A stretch of DNA of 64,000 bases from Catonia carolina (Eukaryota; Arthropoda; Insecta; Hemiptera; Achilidae), in assembly GCA_035578175.1 (NCBI GenBank), contig JAQMRL010000005.1:55657722-55721721 (forward strand), in the 5' to 3' direction. Under the pieces are notes generated by a model, which did not search any database, had not been told where the DNA came from, and saw only the letters and a program-made list of their open reading frames with translations. The translations under genes were made by a program, and so were the position numbers. This document shows, piece after piece, positions 1 to 13,269 of this stretch; positions within the stretch are counted from its first letter, which is position 1; each line of letters opens with the position of its first letter.

Positions 1-820
1 AATGTAAAATTCTACAACTTTTATTTCAAACATTTTTTTGTATAACGCTTAGTTTAGCGGTAATTTGCGATTTTCTGTTTTTTTTTCTCACGAAAACGTG
101 AGAAAAATCGATTTTTTTAACATTTCGGTCTTAGTATGCATTTTACGACAAAAGTGTATATAATTAAATTTATAGAAAATTAAAAGATCTACAACTTTTG
201 TTTAGAGCATTTTTCTCTACAGAGCCTAGTTTAGCGTGAAAGCGTGATTTTCCGTATTTTTAAGCCAAACTTAGTTCGATTGTCATTTTGCGTCATTCAC
301 TCATGATTAAAATAAGGTTATGTTTTTGAGGTTAGTTTTTGTTTATTTCTAATATTTTATTAATAATGTTAGGTTTATTATTAATTATTTGCATTGGCAA
401 GAGAAAGTTGTGTGAGTGTTTCACACCAGATTTTTTCATGATGTAAAACTACTAAGAGTGAATGTGTCAAAGTGTACTCTATAATTTAGAACAGTTTCAA
501 TTGATCGATCGGCATTATATCGTAGTTATAACTTCCAAATACAGTTACGAACTTGAGTACAAGATTGTTAAAGAGGTTAACTTGTGTTTCATTGTGCGTC
601 CATGTTGTTCATTGTGTGTATCGTGAAAGTACTATATTACAAATTATTTTGTAATATAGAAAAATAATTTTTTTAAATTTATCTTTTTATGCTTTTTCTT
701 TTATTGTTGGTATCGAGAATGAAAAATATTGTTATCGATACATTACTATTAATTATTATTGAAATAATCCATGTTTTCATTAGATATATCAATAAATTGA
801 TTTTCTTTTTCTTTTTACAG
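1..820 (+). repeat. Last intron of the ETS gene with two diverged copies of a repeat
   Basis: No coding exon is visible. Segments at about 5-82 and 177-262 are diverged copies of the same sequence. Both contain CTACAACTTTT, then CCTAGTTTAGCG or CTTAGTTTAGCG, then GCGATTTTC or GCGTGATTTTCC. The spacing suggests a repeat of roughly 170-175 bp running in from the left edge. The intron ends in the polypyrimidine tract used by the ETS exon. Confidence 0.55.
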
Positions 821-1006
821 GTTCACGGTAAACGATTTGTATATAAGTTTGTCTGTGATTTAAAGTCTTTACTTGGGTATAGCGCATCTGAATTAAATAT
901 ACGGGTTATAGAAGCTGAAAAGAAATTAAAACACAATAAAGTATCTAACAGTTTATTGTTCGGTACTAACGAAAATGATTTTGATTTAACATATAATATA
1001 TTGTAA
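821..1006 (+). CDS. Ets97D: Last coding exon of a GABP-alpha/Ets97D-like ETS transcription factor (partial gene)
   Basis: This exon encodes the C-terminal end of an ETS DNA-binding domain, followed by a short tail and a TAA stop. It is preceded by a pyrimidine-rich tract and an AG acceptor (819-820), and the exon starts in phase 0. The 61 residues begin VHGKRFVYKFVCDLKSLLGY, then SASELN. This is the last helix/strand part of the ETS fold and is closest, as I remember the family, to GABP-alpha, whose last exon also begins at the V-x-GKRFVYKF position. ETS proteins bind GGAA sites; GABP-alpha pairs with GABP-beta and drives nuclear-encoded mitochondrial genes. The earlier part of the domain is not in 1-820, so that stretch is intron and the gene begins upstream of the window. 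The tail after the domain is rich in N, K and D. The ETS call is secure; assignment to Ets97D within the family is likely. Confidence 0.88.
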   Translation, partial: VHGKRFVYKFVCDLKSLLGYSASELNIRVIEAEKKLKHNKVSNSLLFGTNENDFDLTYNIL

Positions 1007-1726
1007 TTAATTAAATATTTTATTGTAATTTAAAAAAATATATATATAGTACATAAGTCATCAATTATTGTGATTTTATTAATCAGTATGCAATTGGATC
1101 AATTTTGGTGACAATCAATTTGTGTAAAAGATTTTTTGCTTAACTTAAATAATAGTATTTTGCGAATGTATCAGATAAATATTATATACAATTTTATTAA
1201 GTGACTAACTAAACGTAGGTGATAATATATCATTATTAATTATTATTTTATTAAAGTCGAAAATAAAATAAATATCATAAACACTGTTAAACTTAAAGAC
1301 GTATGAAGTTTTCTGAGTTTCAAACTAGATTTGATCAATTCATCATAATATTATATTTATTCGTAGCATAATTGTCACATTATGGTTCAAATCTTAGTTG
1401 ATTTTATCAATTTTCAACTGGTGTTTTTACACAAATAAAATTACTTTTTCTAATTGTTATATATTTTTAGATTTAATTATAGTAGGTACTATTTAGTACC
1501 CGTGTATTTACAATTGAATTATATTAATAAAAAAACAGCTTTACCGAATGTTCTACAGATATTCAGAATGATATAAACGTTACTGAGAAGGTCGTCGTTT
1601 GGGAACTATCACTGTGAATTTTTTAATGAATTTTGTTAGTGCCTGTTTGGACATCATAATGTAATTTATAAATTGTATAGTTGTGAGTAAATTTTCAGAT
1701 CTAAACTCTTTAGATAAAAACACATA
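1007..1726 (+). other. 3' untranslated region or downstream flank of the ETS gene
   Basis: AT-rich sequence with no coding signal. AATAAA hexamers occur near 1262 and 1433 and could serve the ETS transcript, but nothing shows which one is used. Confidence 0.4.
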
Positions 1727-2232
1727 TACCAGGTGTGTAAAAAGTCTGAAACCTGTTAATTTTTAGTAAAATACCTTATTGTAATGAATGAGAATCAGTA
1801 GAGATACAAAAAATGTACTTTTAAGTACTCCAAATTTATGTCCGTCATATTGAATCTATTTTTTTTTTTAAATAGGAAGGTAGACTTCGGCACATGATTT
1901 CATTGTAAAATTTCAAGAGAAAAACAATGGTGAAACCCGTTAAAGTTCTTTCGATATTAACCATGAAAATGTCCAGATTGGGGAAAAACATAATTGCAAA
2001 CTCTGTCTACATTAATTATTTGCGGTAGAAAAACATAAATAACACACCATTTAACATCGTCTTCTTGTGCAAAAATCAATCCATTTAATAATATCTCTTC
2101 TTGTTTATTAAACGATAAATTTTATTGCGAATTTTGACATTTTTTGTATTTTTACTGATTCTCATTGCTTATTCTTCGCTGTAGTAAGCTATTTGACTAA
2201 AAAATAACCAGTGCCAGACTTTTGACGATACG
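1727..2232. mobile_element. MITE-like element with roughly 100 bp terminal inverted repeats
   Basis: The left end (AGGTGTGTAAAAAGTCTGAA and on to GAGAATCAGTAGAGATACAA) is matched in reverse complement by the right end (TTTTTACTGATTCTCATTGC ... CAGACTTTTGACGATA). The interior has no coding potential. The structure fits a non-autonomous DNA transposon; the superfamily is not clear. Confidence 0.6.
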
Positions 2233-4665
2233 CTCAGTGTTAAATGATGAATTTTTTAATAAATAAGAATGATCGTTCATATATACAAATGATGCTCAAT
2301 TTGTTAAAATGCTATTTCATTTATACAAAACTGGGTAAGAGATTCTTCTGCTATTTAAATAATATTTATGGGTATTACTGTTATGTAAAATATAAACATA
2401 ATGAGACTTAAGTATTAATTAGCACCCATCACAAACAAGTTTACAAATTATTATTTGTGGTTAAACGGATATTTTTGATGACAGTAATAGGTGTGTCAGA
2501 CTAGAGTACTAAGTGTTAATTAGCTGAGGTTTTGGAAATCATTTTAATTAATACAGTATGTACACTCAAAATTTCAGATTGTAGTAGATATAATTCCGTT
2601 GCTTTCTAGTTATTTGTAGTCTGTAAAAATTCTATTTAGTGGTGGGCTTATCCATTGACAACAGTCAGTTCTAAATCGTCTTTAGTCCTCGTCATGAAAG
2701 AAGTCCGCTGTGAAGATCAGTTGCCTATCAACCTATTTAATAAAATTTACTATTTATATCACAATTTTATTTGTAATTTATAAATGCAAGAGTCTACTAT
2801 TACTTGCCACAAAACTGTTGTAAAAATGTATAGTTCAGTCAAAACATCATTTCCCAATCTTCGCATTAAGCCATATTAAAATAGAAAATGAGATTCTACT
2901 TTTAAATATTCACATTGCAGAAAAAAACTCTTGATGTTTTACATATTTAAACCCCAATTTTTTATGTAAAGCCTGGATAAAGTTACAAACATCTAAAAAT
3001 CACACTAACAGAAAACTGGCTAAGAACTGGGTACTTTTTATGCATAAATTGCTGTATCTGACAAATTTTTAAATGAAAAAAATTAAGTTAAATGATAAAC
3101 ACAGGAAAGAACTAACTTAAATTTGCTGTAATGCTAAAAAATTTTCGTTTGGTTTTTAAAACACAACTTTAAACACATTGGACTTTCTTTAGTGGTGTGC
3201 AATATAGTATATATCACATAACTTTTTGTATTTTGCCAACTTTTTCATTTTGATTTTATGAGTTCTGATTTTTTAATTTTTGTTTCTTCTACTTACTACA
3301 GTGTATCTGTAAAAATATCCAGCTTATAACATACGTGATTGTTCATTATTAGCAAAACTGTAAAATTTTTACCATATAGGTAAATACAACCTTCTTATGC
3401 TGTCAATATGATCCAAACAGCTAAAAATTTTTGATATCTTCAATTATATTAAAGTAAACAATATTTTTTTAATCTCCAAATAAACTCATTAAGTGGTTTT
3501 AATTAATGAAAACAACTAGAAATAAGTTTGTTATAATTTTTTTTTAATTAACTACCGCTCAGTGTAAACATACATGTCATAATTTTTACCACTTCTCATA
3601 AGTCAAACTTACTGCAGATCAGCTTCAAGTCATTCGAAAAATATTTTAGTGTTTGTAAGTAATAGCATATTAAATTTTTGTTTTGTTTTTATTTTACATA
3701 TTTTGTTAATTTTTTTGCGTATGAATGAATTGTTTTTTTAAAAATGTTTATAAGGTATTATAAATATCAATTGTAACGGATTTAAATGGTTGATAGCAAA
3801 TCGATTTCTGATGTAAAAATATCGTATCACAATGAATATATTTCGTTATTTAATTAATTTTTATTAATTTTGTTAAATGCCGTTTTGATGTGTATATTTT
3901 TGCCCAACTCTTAAGATCTTGTTGTTTCTGTTTTTGTGAGATCCTAGTCTACACAGGGTTTTATTATAATAAATACATAAGTAATTCGTACTAGAAATAA
4001 TTTTTATTTCAATTTTTTTGTAGAATTTTTATATTGATGAAATGTTACATTAAGAAAAATATTTTATCATTGTTTATGGATTAAAATTTTTTACTTAAAT
4101 CACTTTGATTGTATTTGTTAGCTAATTCGTAATATTGTTATTCATTTATGTTTACCAAACCAGTTAATAGTTCTTCCATTACTTGCATGTTTTGTTCGTG
4201 GTAATATTATTTTGTATATTACATTTTGCATACTGATATATTTGTTTTTATAAAAAAATATTTAACAGTATGATTAATATTAAAAATTTTCTAAGTATAC
4301 AATCCTTAATTAAGTAACTATGCAAGAACTACTTTGTAACTTTAAATCTGGCTAATACAGTTAAAAAATAATTGGTAATTCATAATAATTGGTGACAAGA
4401 GTACAATCAAATGCAGAATACAATAACAATATAAAATGTGTTATTAATGGATTTTATATATTTTTTGGAACAGTTTTAGGAATATTTTATTGCAGTGCCT
4501 GGATTATCTGGCTTAGTATGGATAAAATACGTAAAATTAATTAAAGTTTTTTTTTTTGCTAAAATGATGCTATGATAATTTTTGTTGTCAATGTGTAGGC
4601 CTAGTTGTTTGTTAAAAAAGAAATACATTTCCATTTTTTAATTTGTATTTATGTGATATTATCTA
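2233..4665. other. Intergenic, no gene seen
   Basis: Strongly AT-rich DNA without open frames of coding character, tRNA-like boxes or clear repeats. It may include distal 3' UTR of the ETS gene. Confidence 0.5.
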
Positions 4666-5383
4666 CAAGGTGGACCCAAAAAAACCTGACTGAGAGCATA
4701 CTGTCATTCGTAGAAGTAATAGAGGATTCTCCCGCTAGATGGGGTTAATAGAAACCTTCAACAAATAACTGCTCATTCAGCGTCAAGCCAGTCTTCCACT
4801 GGCTTGACACTTCCTTGATTTCTGGGTCATACCCATAACACCAACTCTCATCATCTGTAATGACTTTGGTCAGAAAGTTTGGGTCACTTTCAATCTTTTG
4901 TTTCCTGACTCAAATTCAATCTAATGTTTTGTTGATCCTGTTTAAGGAACAAATTTAGGTGCAAAACGTCTCATTTGCAAATCCTCAGTCAAAATCCACT
5001 GGCACGAGCTCCAAATCACGCCTGTCTCTTCTGAAACAATAATACTCATTGATTTTTTCATCGTTTTGAGATGTTTAAGGGTGCCAAAAATGAACATGGC
5101 CTTCAACACTCTTTGAAAGCCTGTTGAAGCTTCTTTTACCGATTTTTCAAGCAGGAAACAAAATTTCAAACACACTTTGTTCTTTTAAATCTGTCATAAC
5201 GATGTCGCTGGTGGAACACGACAACAGTAAGAGAAACACAACATTATGATCAAACGTTAAGCTACAAACTGACGCCATCTGAGCGGTTGTTTGTTAAAAT
5301 CTCTACTAGCTCCATCTAACGGGAAAACTGTCTACTAGGTCTACAAATGGCAGCACATGGTTTTTTTTTGAGTCGCCCCTTAT
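4666..5383 (-). mobile_element. Degenerate, internally deleted mariner element
   Basis: The inverted ends are CAAGGTGGACCCAAAAAAAC on the left and GTTTTTTTTTGAGTCGCCCC on the right, next to TA dinucleotides. On the - strand, remnants of a mariner transposase N-terminal region can be read: a start similar to EQxxxLKFC, then a segment ending MRRFAPKFVP, which resembles the usual MRR-x-AKFVP motif at the end of the second helix-turn-helix. The catalytic domain is missing and stops and frameshifts are present. An antisense piece at 4810-4900 resembles the segment around the first catalytic aspartate. Confidence 0.75.
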
Positions 5384-6989
5384 AATAACAGCATATAAAC
5401 TAAATATATGTTCATAAATCCTAATTTTTGTATTGTCTTCTGTTTAATTAATTGTAAAGGGAATATTTTTTAAGTATGAATTTACAATTTTTATCCTGTT
5501 GTTTTGCACCTCGCATTAATTGGTATTGCCTATCATTCTGGTTTAAAACGTGCATTACCTGCTATCCATTTGGTATTAAGTCACTTTATTAGCCCTTTTC
5601 ACTTTTATTAATCATAATAAACTGACTGCCTATTCCGCATGTATTGACAATTTTCAATCTTTTCATCCGAACAGAATTGCCAACGTTGTAAAAGTGTAAA
5701 TTGGTGCACTTACATTAAATATTCTAGCTACTAGAATATAACTTATAACATGTACAAAGATAATGAAACAAAACATCGATGATAACTGTATAACAATATA
5801 CACAATGTATCAATGAATACATTTTGATGACTACAATATCCTTCATGATTAAAATATTGTTTACTGATTTAAACAAATAAATTCGTATAAATAAAACTGA
5901 AAATTATGTCTAATATCTGAGGTGCTTTTGTGATATTAGTTAATGCATTTTGATTAAAAAAATAATTATAATCAATAAACATCTGTTATCTTTTTGAACA
6001 TATTCTAGAATGTTTATATTTCATTCTACTGAAAGCACCATGAAGTTTAAAAAGTTGTGTTAAATACAATGTGTACATGTCAGACAAATGGAAAGGGTTA
6101 AGCTAAATACGTATTAAAATTATTTATAAGTAATTTTACCATAGAATCCTTCTGTTCTTTTTCCTCTCGTAATCTTCAATGTTCTTCACGTTGTCCAGCC
6201 TTAACTCTCAAAATATTAAAAAAGTCTTATTTTAACAATCAAAATTGTCTCCCTGTTTCTCTTTATTAGCTACCATGTTTCAATTACATATAGGTCACAC
6301 GATGAATTAGTAATATCCATTTTCATCTTGCCTCATTTAGAATTTATGTCAATCAAATCACAAAATCAATTAATTAATCTGTTTTTGTTTGTCTAATTTC
6401 CCTATTGAAGTCAGTAATATATAAAAAAATGTACGCAGTATGATATGCAACTGTATGATTGATTTTTATGTTTTTGAATATTTTGTTAAATTTATCAGAT
6501 AACTAGCAGCAAATAGTCCTTAGTGAATTTAAATAATTTGTTTTATTAAGGATTAATTAGCGACTCATTAATTTCTTTTGTGTTTTAACAACTATGTATT
6601 AATTAAAATCAGAACTGGGCCAGATAAACAGAACTGTATGCAATATACCTTATCAAATAGTTATAATTTTGAATATTATTTATATTAATATCTTTTAAGT
6701 TGTGTTTTTTTATATAAGTAACACAGCTTTTCTTCTGAATAATCCGTAATTTTTCAGTTTTATTCGGCTACATAATTACAATATAAAAAGTAGTGTTAGT
6801 AAAAAATATTAACTTTTTTTTTATAAATTTTATAAGTTATTAAATGTAGTTTAATATTTTTCTGTTGTAACCAGTCAGTGAAAAGTGATATTTTTATTTA
6901 GTTTTTTACTTATTCAGTTTTTTAAATATTTGTGTATAAGTTTTCTCAAAATAGAATTTTCTTTCTGTAAGAGCCGTTTGGAGTTCTAA
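5384..6989. other. Intergenic, no gene seen
   Basis: AT-rich sequence with no convincing coding region, RNA gene or repeat structure. Confidence 0.5.
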
Positions 6990-7804
6990 GAGGATGCATC
7001 AAATATGAACGGGGCTCATTTTTAAAAAAACATTCTAGCTATTTTAACTAAGCTTACAGATATGTTATTATCTACCTTAGGAATATATTTTTCCCATTGG
7101 GTTAGGAGTTTTCTTATTCCATCATTGTAAATAAACTCTTTGGACGTCCTTTGTGCCATTGGAGCATAAACGCTTCCACTGCTTCATTGTCTTTGAAACG
7201 ATGGTCTACAAGACGTGTGTCTTTGAGCAATGAGTGTCAATGTTCGCATTGTAGCGTTAGCAACTTGCAACCTGGGGTTGTCATGCAGAAGAATGACACT
7301 TCTGGCCGATTGCTTCTTCCTTTTCCTTCATAATTACAGTTTCACGATAATCTATGTGTCACTGTAATACAGTGCGTCGATCGTTGAGAAAACTAACGCG
7401 GAAAACTTGCTGATCAAAAAAACTTCTCTACAATGTTGTCCTTGGGTGGCAATCATGACTCTTATTCTCGACCTTTTCATACCCTCCAGAAAATTCATTG
7501 TGCCAAAAAACACGGGTTCTTGACAGAGTGTTGTCCCCTAACTGTGCCTGTAAATGCTGCAAAATTTTTTGTTTGGGTTCACCACCTTCTTGGCTAAAAA
7601 TTTGATGATAATCCGCTGCTTCATGGAGACACCCACTTCCTTCTCGCTCATGGTTTATTTTGATACTAAAGGAACCTGAGAGTGGTTCAATGGGTTCTTC
7701 TATCTTTCTAACGTTACAGATTGCCTCCACATCAACCCTTTCCAGGTCTAGGACCCCTCCAGAAGTTTTAAGAAAATTACCCCATTTATATTTGATACAC
7801 CCTC
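6990..7804 (-). mobile_element. Degenerate mariner-family element
   Basis: The ends are inverted repeats of about 25 bp: GAGGATGCATCAAATATGAA on the left and TTTATATTTGATACACCCTC on the right. The - strand carries N-terminal transposase remnants, including GDNTLSRTRVFWHNEF, close to the mariner DNA-binding region consensus (LSxTRVFEWHKxF), followed by a trace of the DxRxGRP linker. The frame is broken and the catalytic part is not recognisable. An (ATA)n run directly follows the right end. Confidence 0.7.
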
Positions 7805-7827
7805 ATAATAATAATAATAATAATACT
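7805..7827. repeat. (ATA)n microsatellite
   Basis: About seven ATA units lie between the mariner end and the foldback element. Confidence 0.8.
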
Positions 7828-8767
7828 ATACTATCTGTCTACATCTTGATGGCCTCCGGCAGAGAGGAGCAATATGTGGATTGTAAAACCATTTCAGAAT
7901 ACATTTCTAATTTTTTTAAGTAACTGAAACTTGTCGGAAATGATATATTTTTATAAAACAAAGTATTTCACATGTGTTTGTTCTGTAAAATTATTTCAAA
8001 AAACATATGCTTAATGGGATAATGTATAAAATTTAGTAAAATTTTTGTTATTGAAGAAAAAAGCATATTTTTTTCAAATACATCGTCATTGTTTAACTAC
8101 TATTTCCCGGATTAACGTAATATTTGGCAGGTTTGTTCTGTAATAATTATGGAAAACTTTACAGAAAATCATTATTTTTTACGTTACGAGGTAGTTTCAA
8201 GAATACATTTTGTAAAATTGCAAATATCGATCATAGAAAATTCATCAGAGATGTTTCTTGTTCGTACCTTTTTTTTACCTTAATGGGCTAAGGTAAAAAA
8301 AAGAGAGGTATGAGCAAGAAACATCTCTGGCAAATTTTCTATGATCGATATTTGCAATTTTACAAAATGTATTCTTGAAAATACCTTGTAATGTAGAAAG
8401 TAATGATTTTCTGTTAAATTTTATGGCATCATCATTTTCCATAATTATTATAGAATAAACCTGCCAAATATTATGTTATTAATCCATGAAATAGTGGTTC
8501 AGTAATGACGATGTATTTGAAAAAAATACGCTTTTTTCTTCGAGAACAAAACTTTTTCTGAATTATGCAGTATCAACTTAAGCGTTTGTTTTCCGAAATA
8601 ATTTTATTGAATAAAAATGTGCGAAATACTTTGTTTTATAAAAATACTTAATTTCCGACAAGTTTCAGTAACGTAAAAAAAAAAAATTAGATGTTTTCTG
8701 AAATGGTTTTATAATCCCCATATTGCTCCTCTGTGGCGGAGGCCATCAAGTTACATACAAACAGTAC
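7828..8767. mobile_element. Foldback element (arms about 455-475 bp)
   Basis: The sequence from about 7828 to 8283 is repeated in inverted orientation from 8290 to about 8767, with only a few bases (around ATGGG) between the arms. Landmarks found in both arms are CTTGATGGCCTCCG, GAGGAGCAATATG, CTGAAACTTGTCGGAAAT, TACTTTGTTTTATAAA (or its complement) and AGAGATGTTTCTTG. The arms differ by scattered substitutions and small indels, so the palindrome is not brand-new. No open frame of note. A single-stranded copy would fold into a near-complete hairpin. Confidence 0.85.
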
Positions 8768-11534
8768 CCATATTAGTGACTGATAATATCCATAAGATGA
8801 ATATTCATTTCAGTTTAGCCACAGCCAAAATTGTGGGTGACCTAAAAAAAAAACAGCATTGCTCTTACAGAAAAAAACATTTGTACTTACAAATAAGTGT
8901 CTGCATAATATGTAGATTCGTACAGGTTCTCATCAGTGAATGCAGTTGTAAAAAATTGTGTAATCTGTCACATTAATAACATAGCTCAGATCTTTTGTGT
9001 TGTGCATTTGATAATCAATTGATAAAAGTAAACATAAAACAGAGGATGTCATTTGTAAAATATTACCTTATCAGTAAAACTGTAATCTGTATAATTAGAT
9101 TTTGTAAAATATTTTTTTACAGTGAATAAATTTTTTAATTAAAATTGTTTTTTTATTTTATTATCCCTGTTTAATCAAGTAATTTTACTAATATTATATT
9201 CTGTATTCATCTGTTGTAGAATAAATAGTAATTTAGTACAAGTTCCAAATAGAAAAACAATCACAAGGGAGATTTTGTGATTTTTTTAACTCAAAAATTA
9301 AATTTTTTTAACTTCCAGTGTGTTAATAAATGCATGCTATTGAAAAATCCCATTAGCAGTTCAACTGACAAGTTGGCATGATGAATGTACTGTTTTTTAG
9401 GCATATGTGAATAATTATATAAAAACAATACTATTTATAGTATCTTGCTACATCATACAAAGTACTGAATTTGATGGGTGATTCACGCCATCTATTAAAT
9501 GTTATTGGAACTACAGTGTGTAAAAGTGCATTCTCATGCCACCTAGCGGATGGCGGATCAACCTCCAGAACGAACATTCTTTGTAAACGCGATGTTACGT
9601 TTTTAAAATTCCAACAAAAGATTGTCGGCAAAAGATGGATGTTTACTAGTCGAAGGTTGAAGACGAAATGCCCCACCCACACAAGCCCGCAGTTGATGTC
9701 TTTCTTAAATACCTGTTTTACGGCTGTTATACGATAATTAGGGAAAAATTATGATAATAAATTACCATTTTATTTCCCTTAGATTAAATTTTTACTTTTT
9801 CTAAACCATCCGGTAGATAGCGTGGGCATTGCCTTTTTTTAGTATTCTATAGGTAGGCAACATGCATGGCCGCCAGAAATGATAAAATTACGTCATACTT
9901 CCTCGCATAATAGAGTCAACACATGATTACTTACTATTACAACTGTTCGAGCTAGTCATCTGGTGCAGTTGTTTACATACGGCAAATATATTCTCTGTTG
10001 TCTCCTTCGCTTAATACGTCATTTTCATTTAATGAAATACATGTCAATATTTTAAAGGACTGCGGTCCTCAAAATTTTACATTTTAAAAATCTTCGATTA
10101 AACTACTGTACAACAACTTACAATTCATATACTGTTGGGCATATTATGACATTCTTTCATATCAAACCAAATGATATTCAATCTTTGCGTATTGATTTGA
10201 AATAATGTTAATCTTTAACAGATTCATTTAGACTCGTTCCTTTTTCGGCTGGCCGTATTCATAAAAAACCAAGCCGTCGGACTCCAGTTTACGATTCGTT
10301 GAATCACTTATCTCATAAGACAATTTTTTTTATCTTAAGAGAATTACAGCATTTTTGCCACAGTCTGAAAACAAGAGAATCGGGATCGACGTTTGGATAT
10401 GACACATCCCTAGTATAACTGATCATGGACGGATTTTTTAAATATTTTCACTATGGTACTAAAAGCGTTAATTCTAAGAAATAAAAGGTAAATAATAAAT
10501 AAGTAAAACAAATATTTGCTCAAGAAACAAATGTTTATGGTTTGAAAATACAATAATAAATAAACCATTTATGGCACTACAACAAAATATATTATTATAT
10601 TTTAAATACAGTATTAATAATTTATTTTTTATGCATACGTAGACAGATTTACATGATATTAAAAAGCACAAACAATAATAAAAATAGCATATGATTATTA
10701 TTACAATTAGAGAATATTTTATTTATTTACAATAAATACAATAATTTAAATAATACATAGCATTGAGAAGCATTATTTTATCATAATACTTTCCATAAAT
10801 ACGTTTTACATACAAATTTAAATATGTAAACAAATTACATGTGCATTTTTATAATTATAATATTATGAAGTAAAAAATATACAAAAATTTAATAATTAAT
10901 AATTTGGATTGTACATAAAAATTAACCTAAAGTTTAACGAAAAAAAATCTTTCAACATTATTAAATTTTTACATTTTTATAAATACAAAACAAAAATTAC
11001 ATACATAATTACATTGAAAATAAAAAAATTAACAATAAATTACATGACAGTGAAAATAAAAAGATAAAATAGAAATAGAATTTGTGTATCAAAAATTAAA
11101 TCACATTTAAAAAAATTTTCCAACCTTGAATAAATTTAAAATAATTAAATTTTGTTAATGCTTAGTTAAACAAGACTTATTAATTTTAGAATTAACTGAC
11201 TGTAGAATGAAGCAATTAGTGTGTTTTAACCCAAAAAGTGTTTTATTTTATACTCAGTTACATTTCCAGCGCTTTATTTTTTCTTGTAAAAGAAATCAAT
11301 TTTTTAAAACAGAACCATAATTTTGCAAAATAGGAACCTGCAAATTGTCAATCTCAACGCATCAGAAATTGACTGTTTTATTCACGATATCAACAATGAC
11401 AACAAACCTGTCAACATCAAATAATTTGACTTCATTAAGACCTATAATGATTGAAAATTAACCTAACCACATAAAGACCGAACCCTAATAATAAGAGAAT
11501 GACAGTATACATTAAACAACCAATATCTTTTACA
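8768..11534. other. Intergenic, no gene recognised
   Basis: Open frames on both strands around 9431-9737 overlap each other and show no family signature. From 10,440 on the sequence is extremely AT-rich. Nothing else supportable. Confidence 0.45.
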
Positions 11535-11726
11535 GGCTGCCTCTGTGGCATAGTGGTTAGCGCGCTACCCTACTAAGCGGAGGTGTCCCAGGTTTGATTC
11601 CCGGTGAGGGTCTGGAAATTATTACGTGCCAAAAACCAATCGTTACAGTTTCTTAATTGCCTAGTTGTAATTCTAAATTCCATAGTTGCTAATGACCAAG
11701 CCATTAATGCAACTTTTAAAAAAAAA
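11535..11726 (+). mobile_element. tRNA-derived SINE
   Basis: The head is tRNA-like, with an A-box-like segment (TGGCATAGTGGTTAGCGC) and a B-box-like GGTTTGATTCC. It is followed by GGGTCTGGAAATTATTACGT, then a shared body with TAGTTGCTAATGACCAAGC and TGCAACTT, and an A-rich tail. The same layout recurs at 17298, 19154, 32771, 33034 and 33580. The non-tRNA body and tail show it is a retroposon and not a tRNA gene. Confidence 0.85.
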
Positions 11727-13269
11727 CCTGTACACTAGCACTCTTACCAGTTAACTAACAAAACTTTTCATCATCTGTTTTACACGTGTCTAAATCAGCC
11801 ACTGTGTGATAAAAGACAACTCGTCAAAAACACTTTAGGGTTAATAAATAAATAACTACTGAGAATAAAATTAATTTGCCAATTTTTTGTGAATAAATTA
11901 TCAATTCGAAAGCAAGGTAAAACATGAAACATGGTTAATTATTCTAAAGTTACTCTAAATAAATTAGCTGCAGGTATAATTTTTATTATATATTATGCAG
12001 ATATAATATATTTTAAGAACAGAAAACAATTTGAACTTCAAAATAATTTTTAAATCAAGAATATTAAAATAACAAAAACACATCATCAAATTTTAATTGA
12101 ACCTTGTTTAAAATCTCATTCAAAAATAAAACTGGACTAAAGAAAATTTAAATACGATAATCCCTACTAAAACTTTTATATTAACCCATCATTTTCATTT
12201 TGAAATTTTAAGCTGTTTCCAAAAAACTTCAATGTAATTTGGAAATACGATTATCATTACCTGATACTACTGAAAAATTTAAGTTACAATTTCTATCAAT
12301 GCTTCATTCTTACAAAAAATATACGTACACAACAACAAAATTTCAAAAAAAGATACTATTGATCAATTAATTTTAAGTTGGGTTTTAAACAACAGTTCAC
12401 ATTAACAAAAAGATGTTAATAAATAAAAAATTAAGTATTATAGTATGTAATAACATTAATTTTTTTTTGATGAAACAGATTATTACAATATAATTTTACT
12501 ATTAATCTCAAATAATTTATAACAAATCTAAAAAACTTAACAGAAAAAATAAAGTAATAAAATTAAGAATTAATTTAATGTAAGGCCACAAATTGTTCAC
12601 GAAACACATCACAAAAGCAAAGATATAATATAAAAAATATTTATACAACACAAACAAATTTTAATATTGATATTAGACATTAACGAACCTAATTAATTAA
12701 AAAATAATAATTAACTGTATAATAATTATACAGTAATTACTTTAATTTTTAAAAATGCCTTTTTCAATATTAATTTTTCTTTTAAAAAATTTAGTGAAAG
12801 ACATTTCCACATTTGTTTTTTGTTTAAAGGAATGCTACGTACCTGAATTGAGATTAATTAATCAATTAAAAATTAAAAAATATTGTTAAAATGTTATTAA
12901 TTAACAGAAACAATACCTTAATTAAAAATTATTAATATATTTTAGTCGTTGCTAATTAAGCACCTATAATTTCTATGACAGCAGATTTTTAACATTTAGC
13001 TACAAAGCGATGGAAAGATGTTTGTTCTTAAGTGAATTTATAAGCTGTAAAATAAAATATTTTTAAATTTAATATTTTCTGGTGAATAATATAAATTTTA
13101 AGATGAATAGACAAAAAGAAATTACACGAAAAGTCATTGAAACTTGTTTTAAAATAGTTTCAGAATTTCATATAAAACACTGCCTGAAATGGCACTAGTA
13201 TTGAAAAAAAAATCACCTGAAAATGTATTAAGACTTAGCTTTTTGATAGTAACTTATGACATTTACATC
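11727..13269. other. Intergenic, no gene seen
   Basis: Extremely AT-rich sequence without coding or RNA-gene signals. Confidence 0.45.

Noticed and set aside
9431..9737. Open frames on both strands around 9431-9737 as a gene
   Set aside because: They overlap antisense, match no family and lack splice or promoter support.
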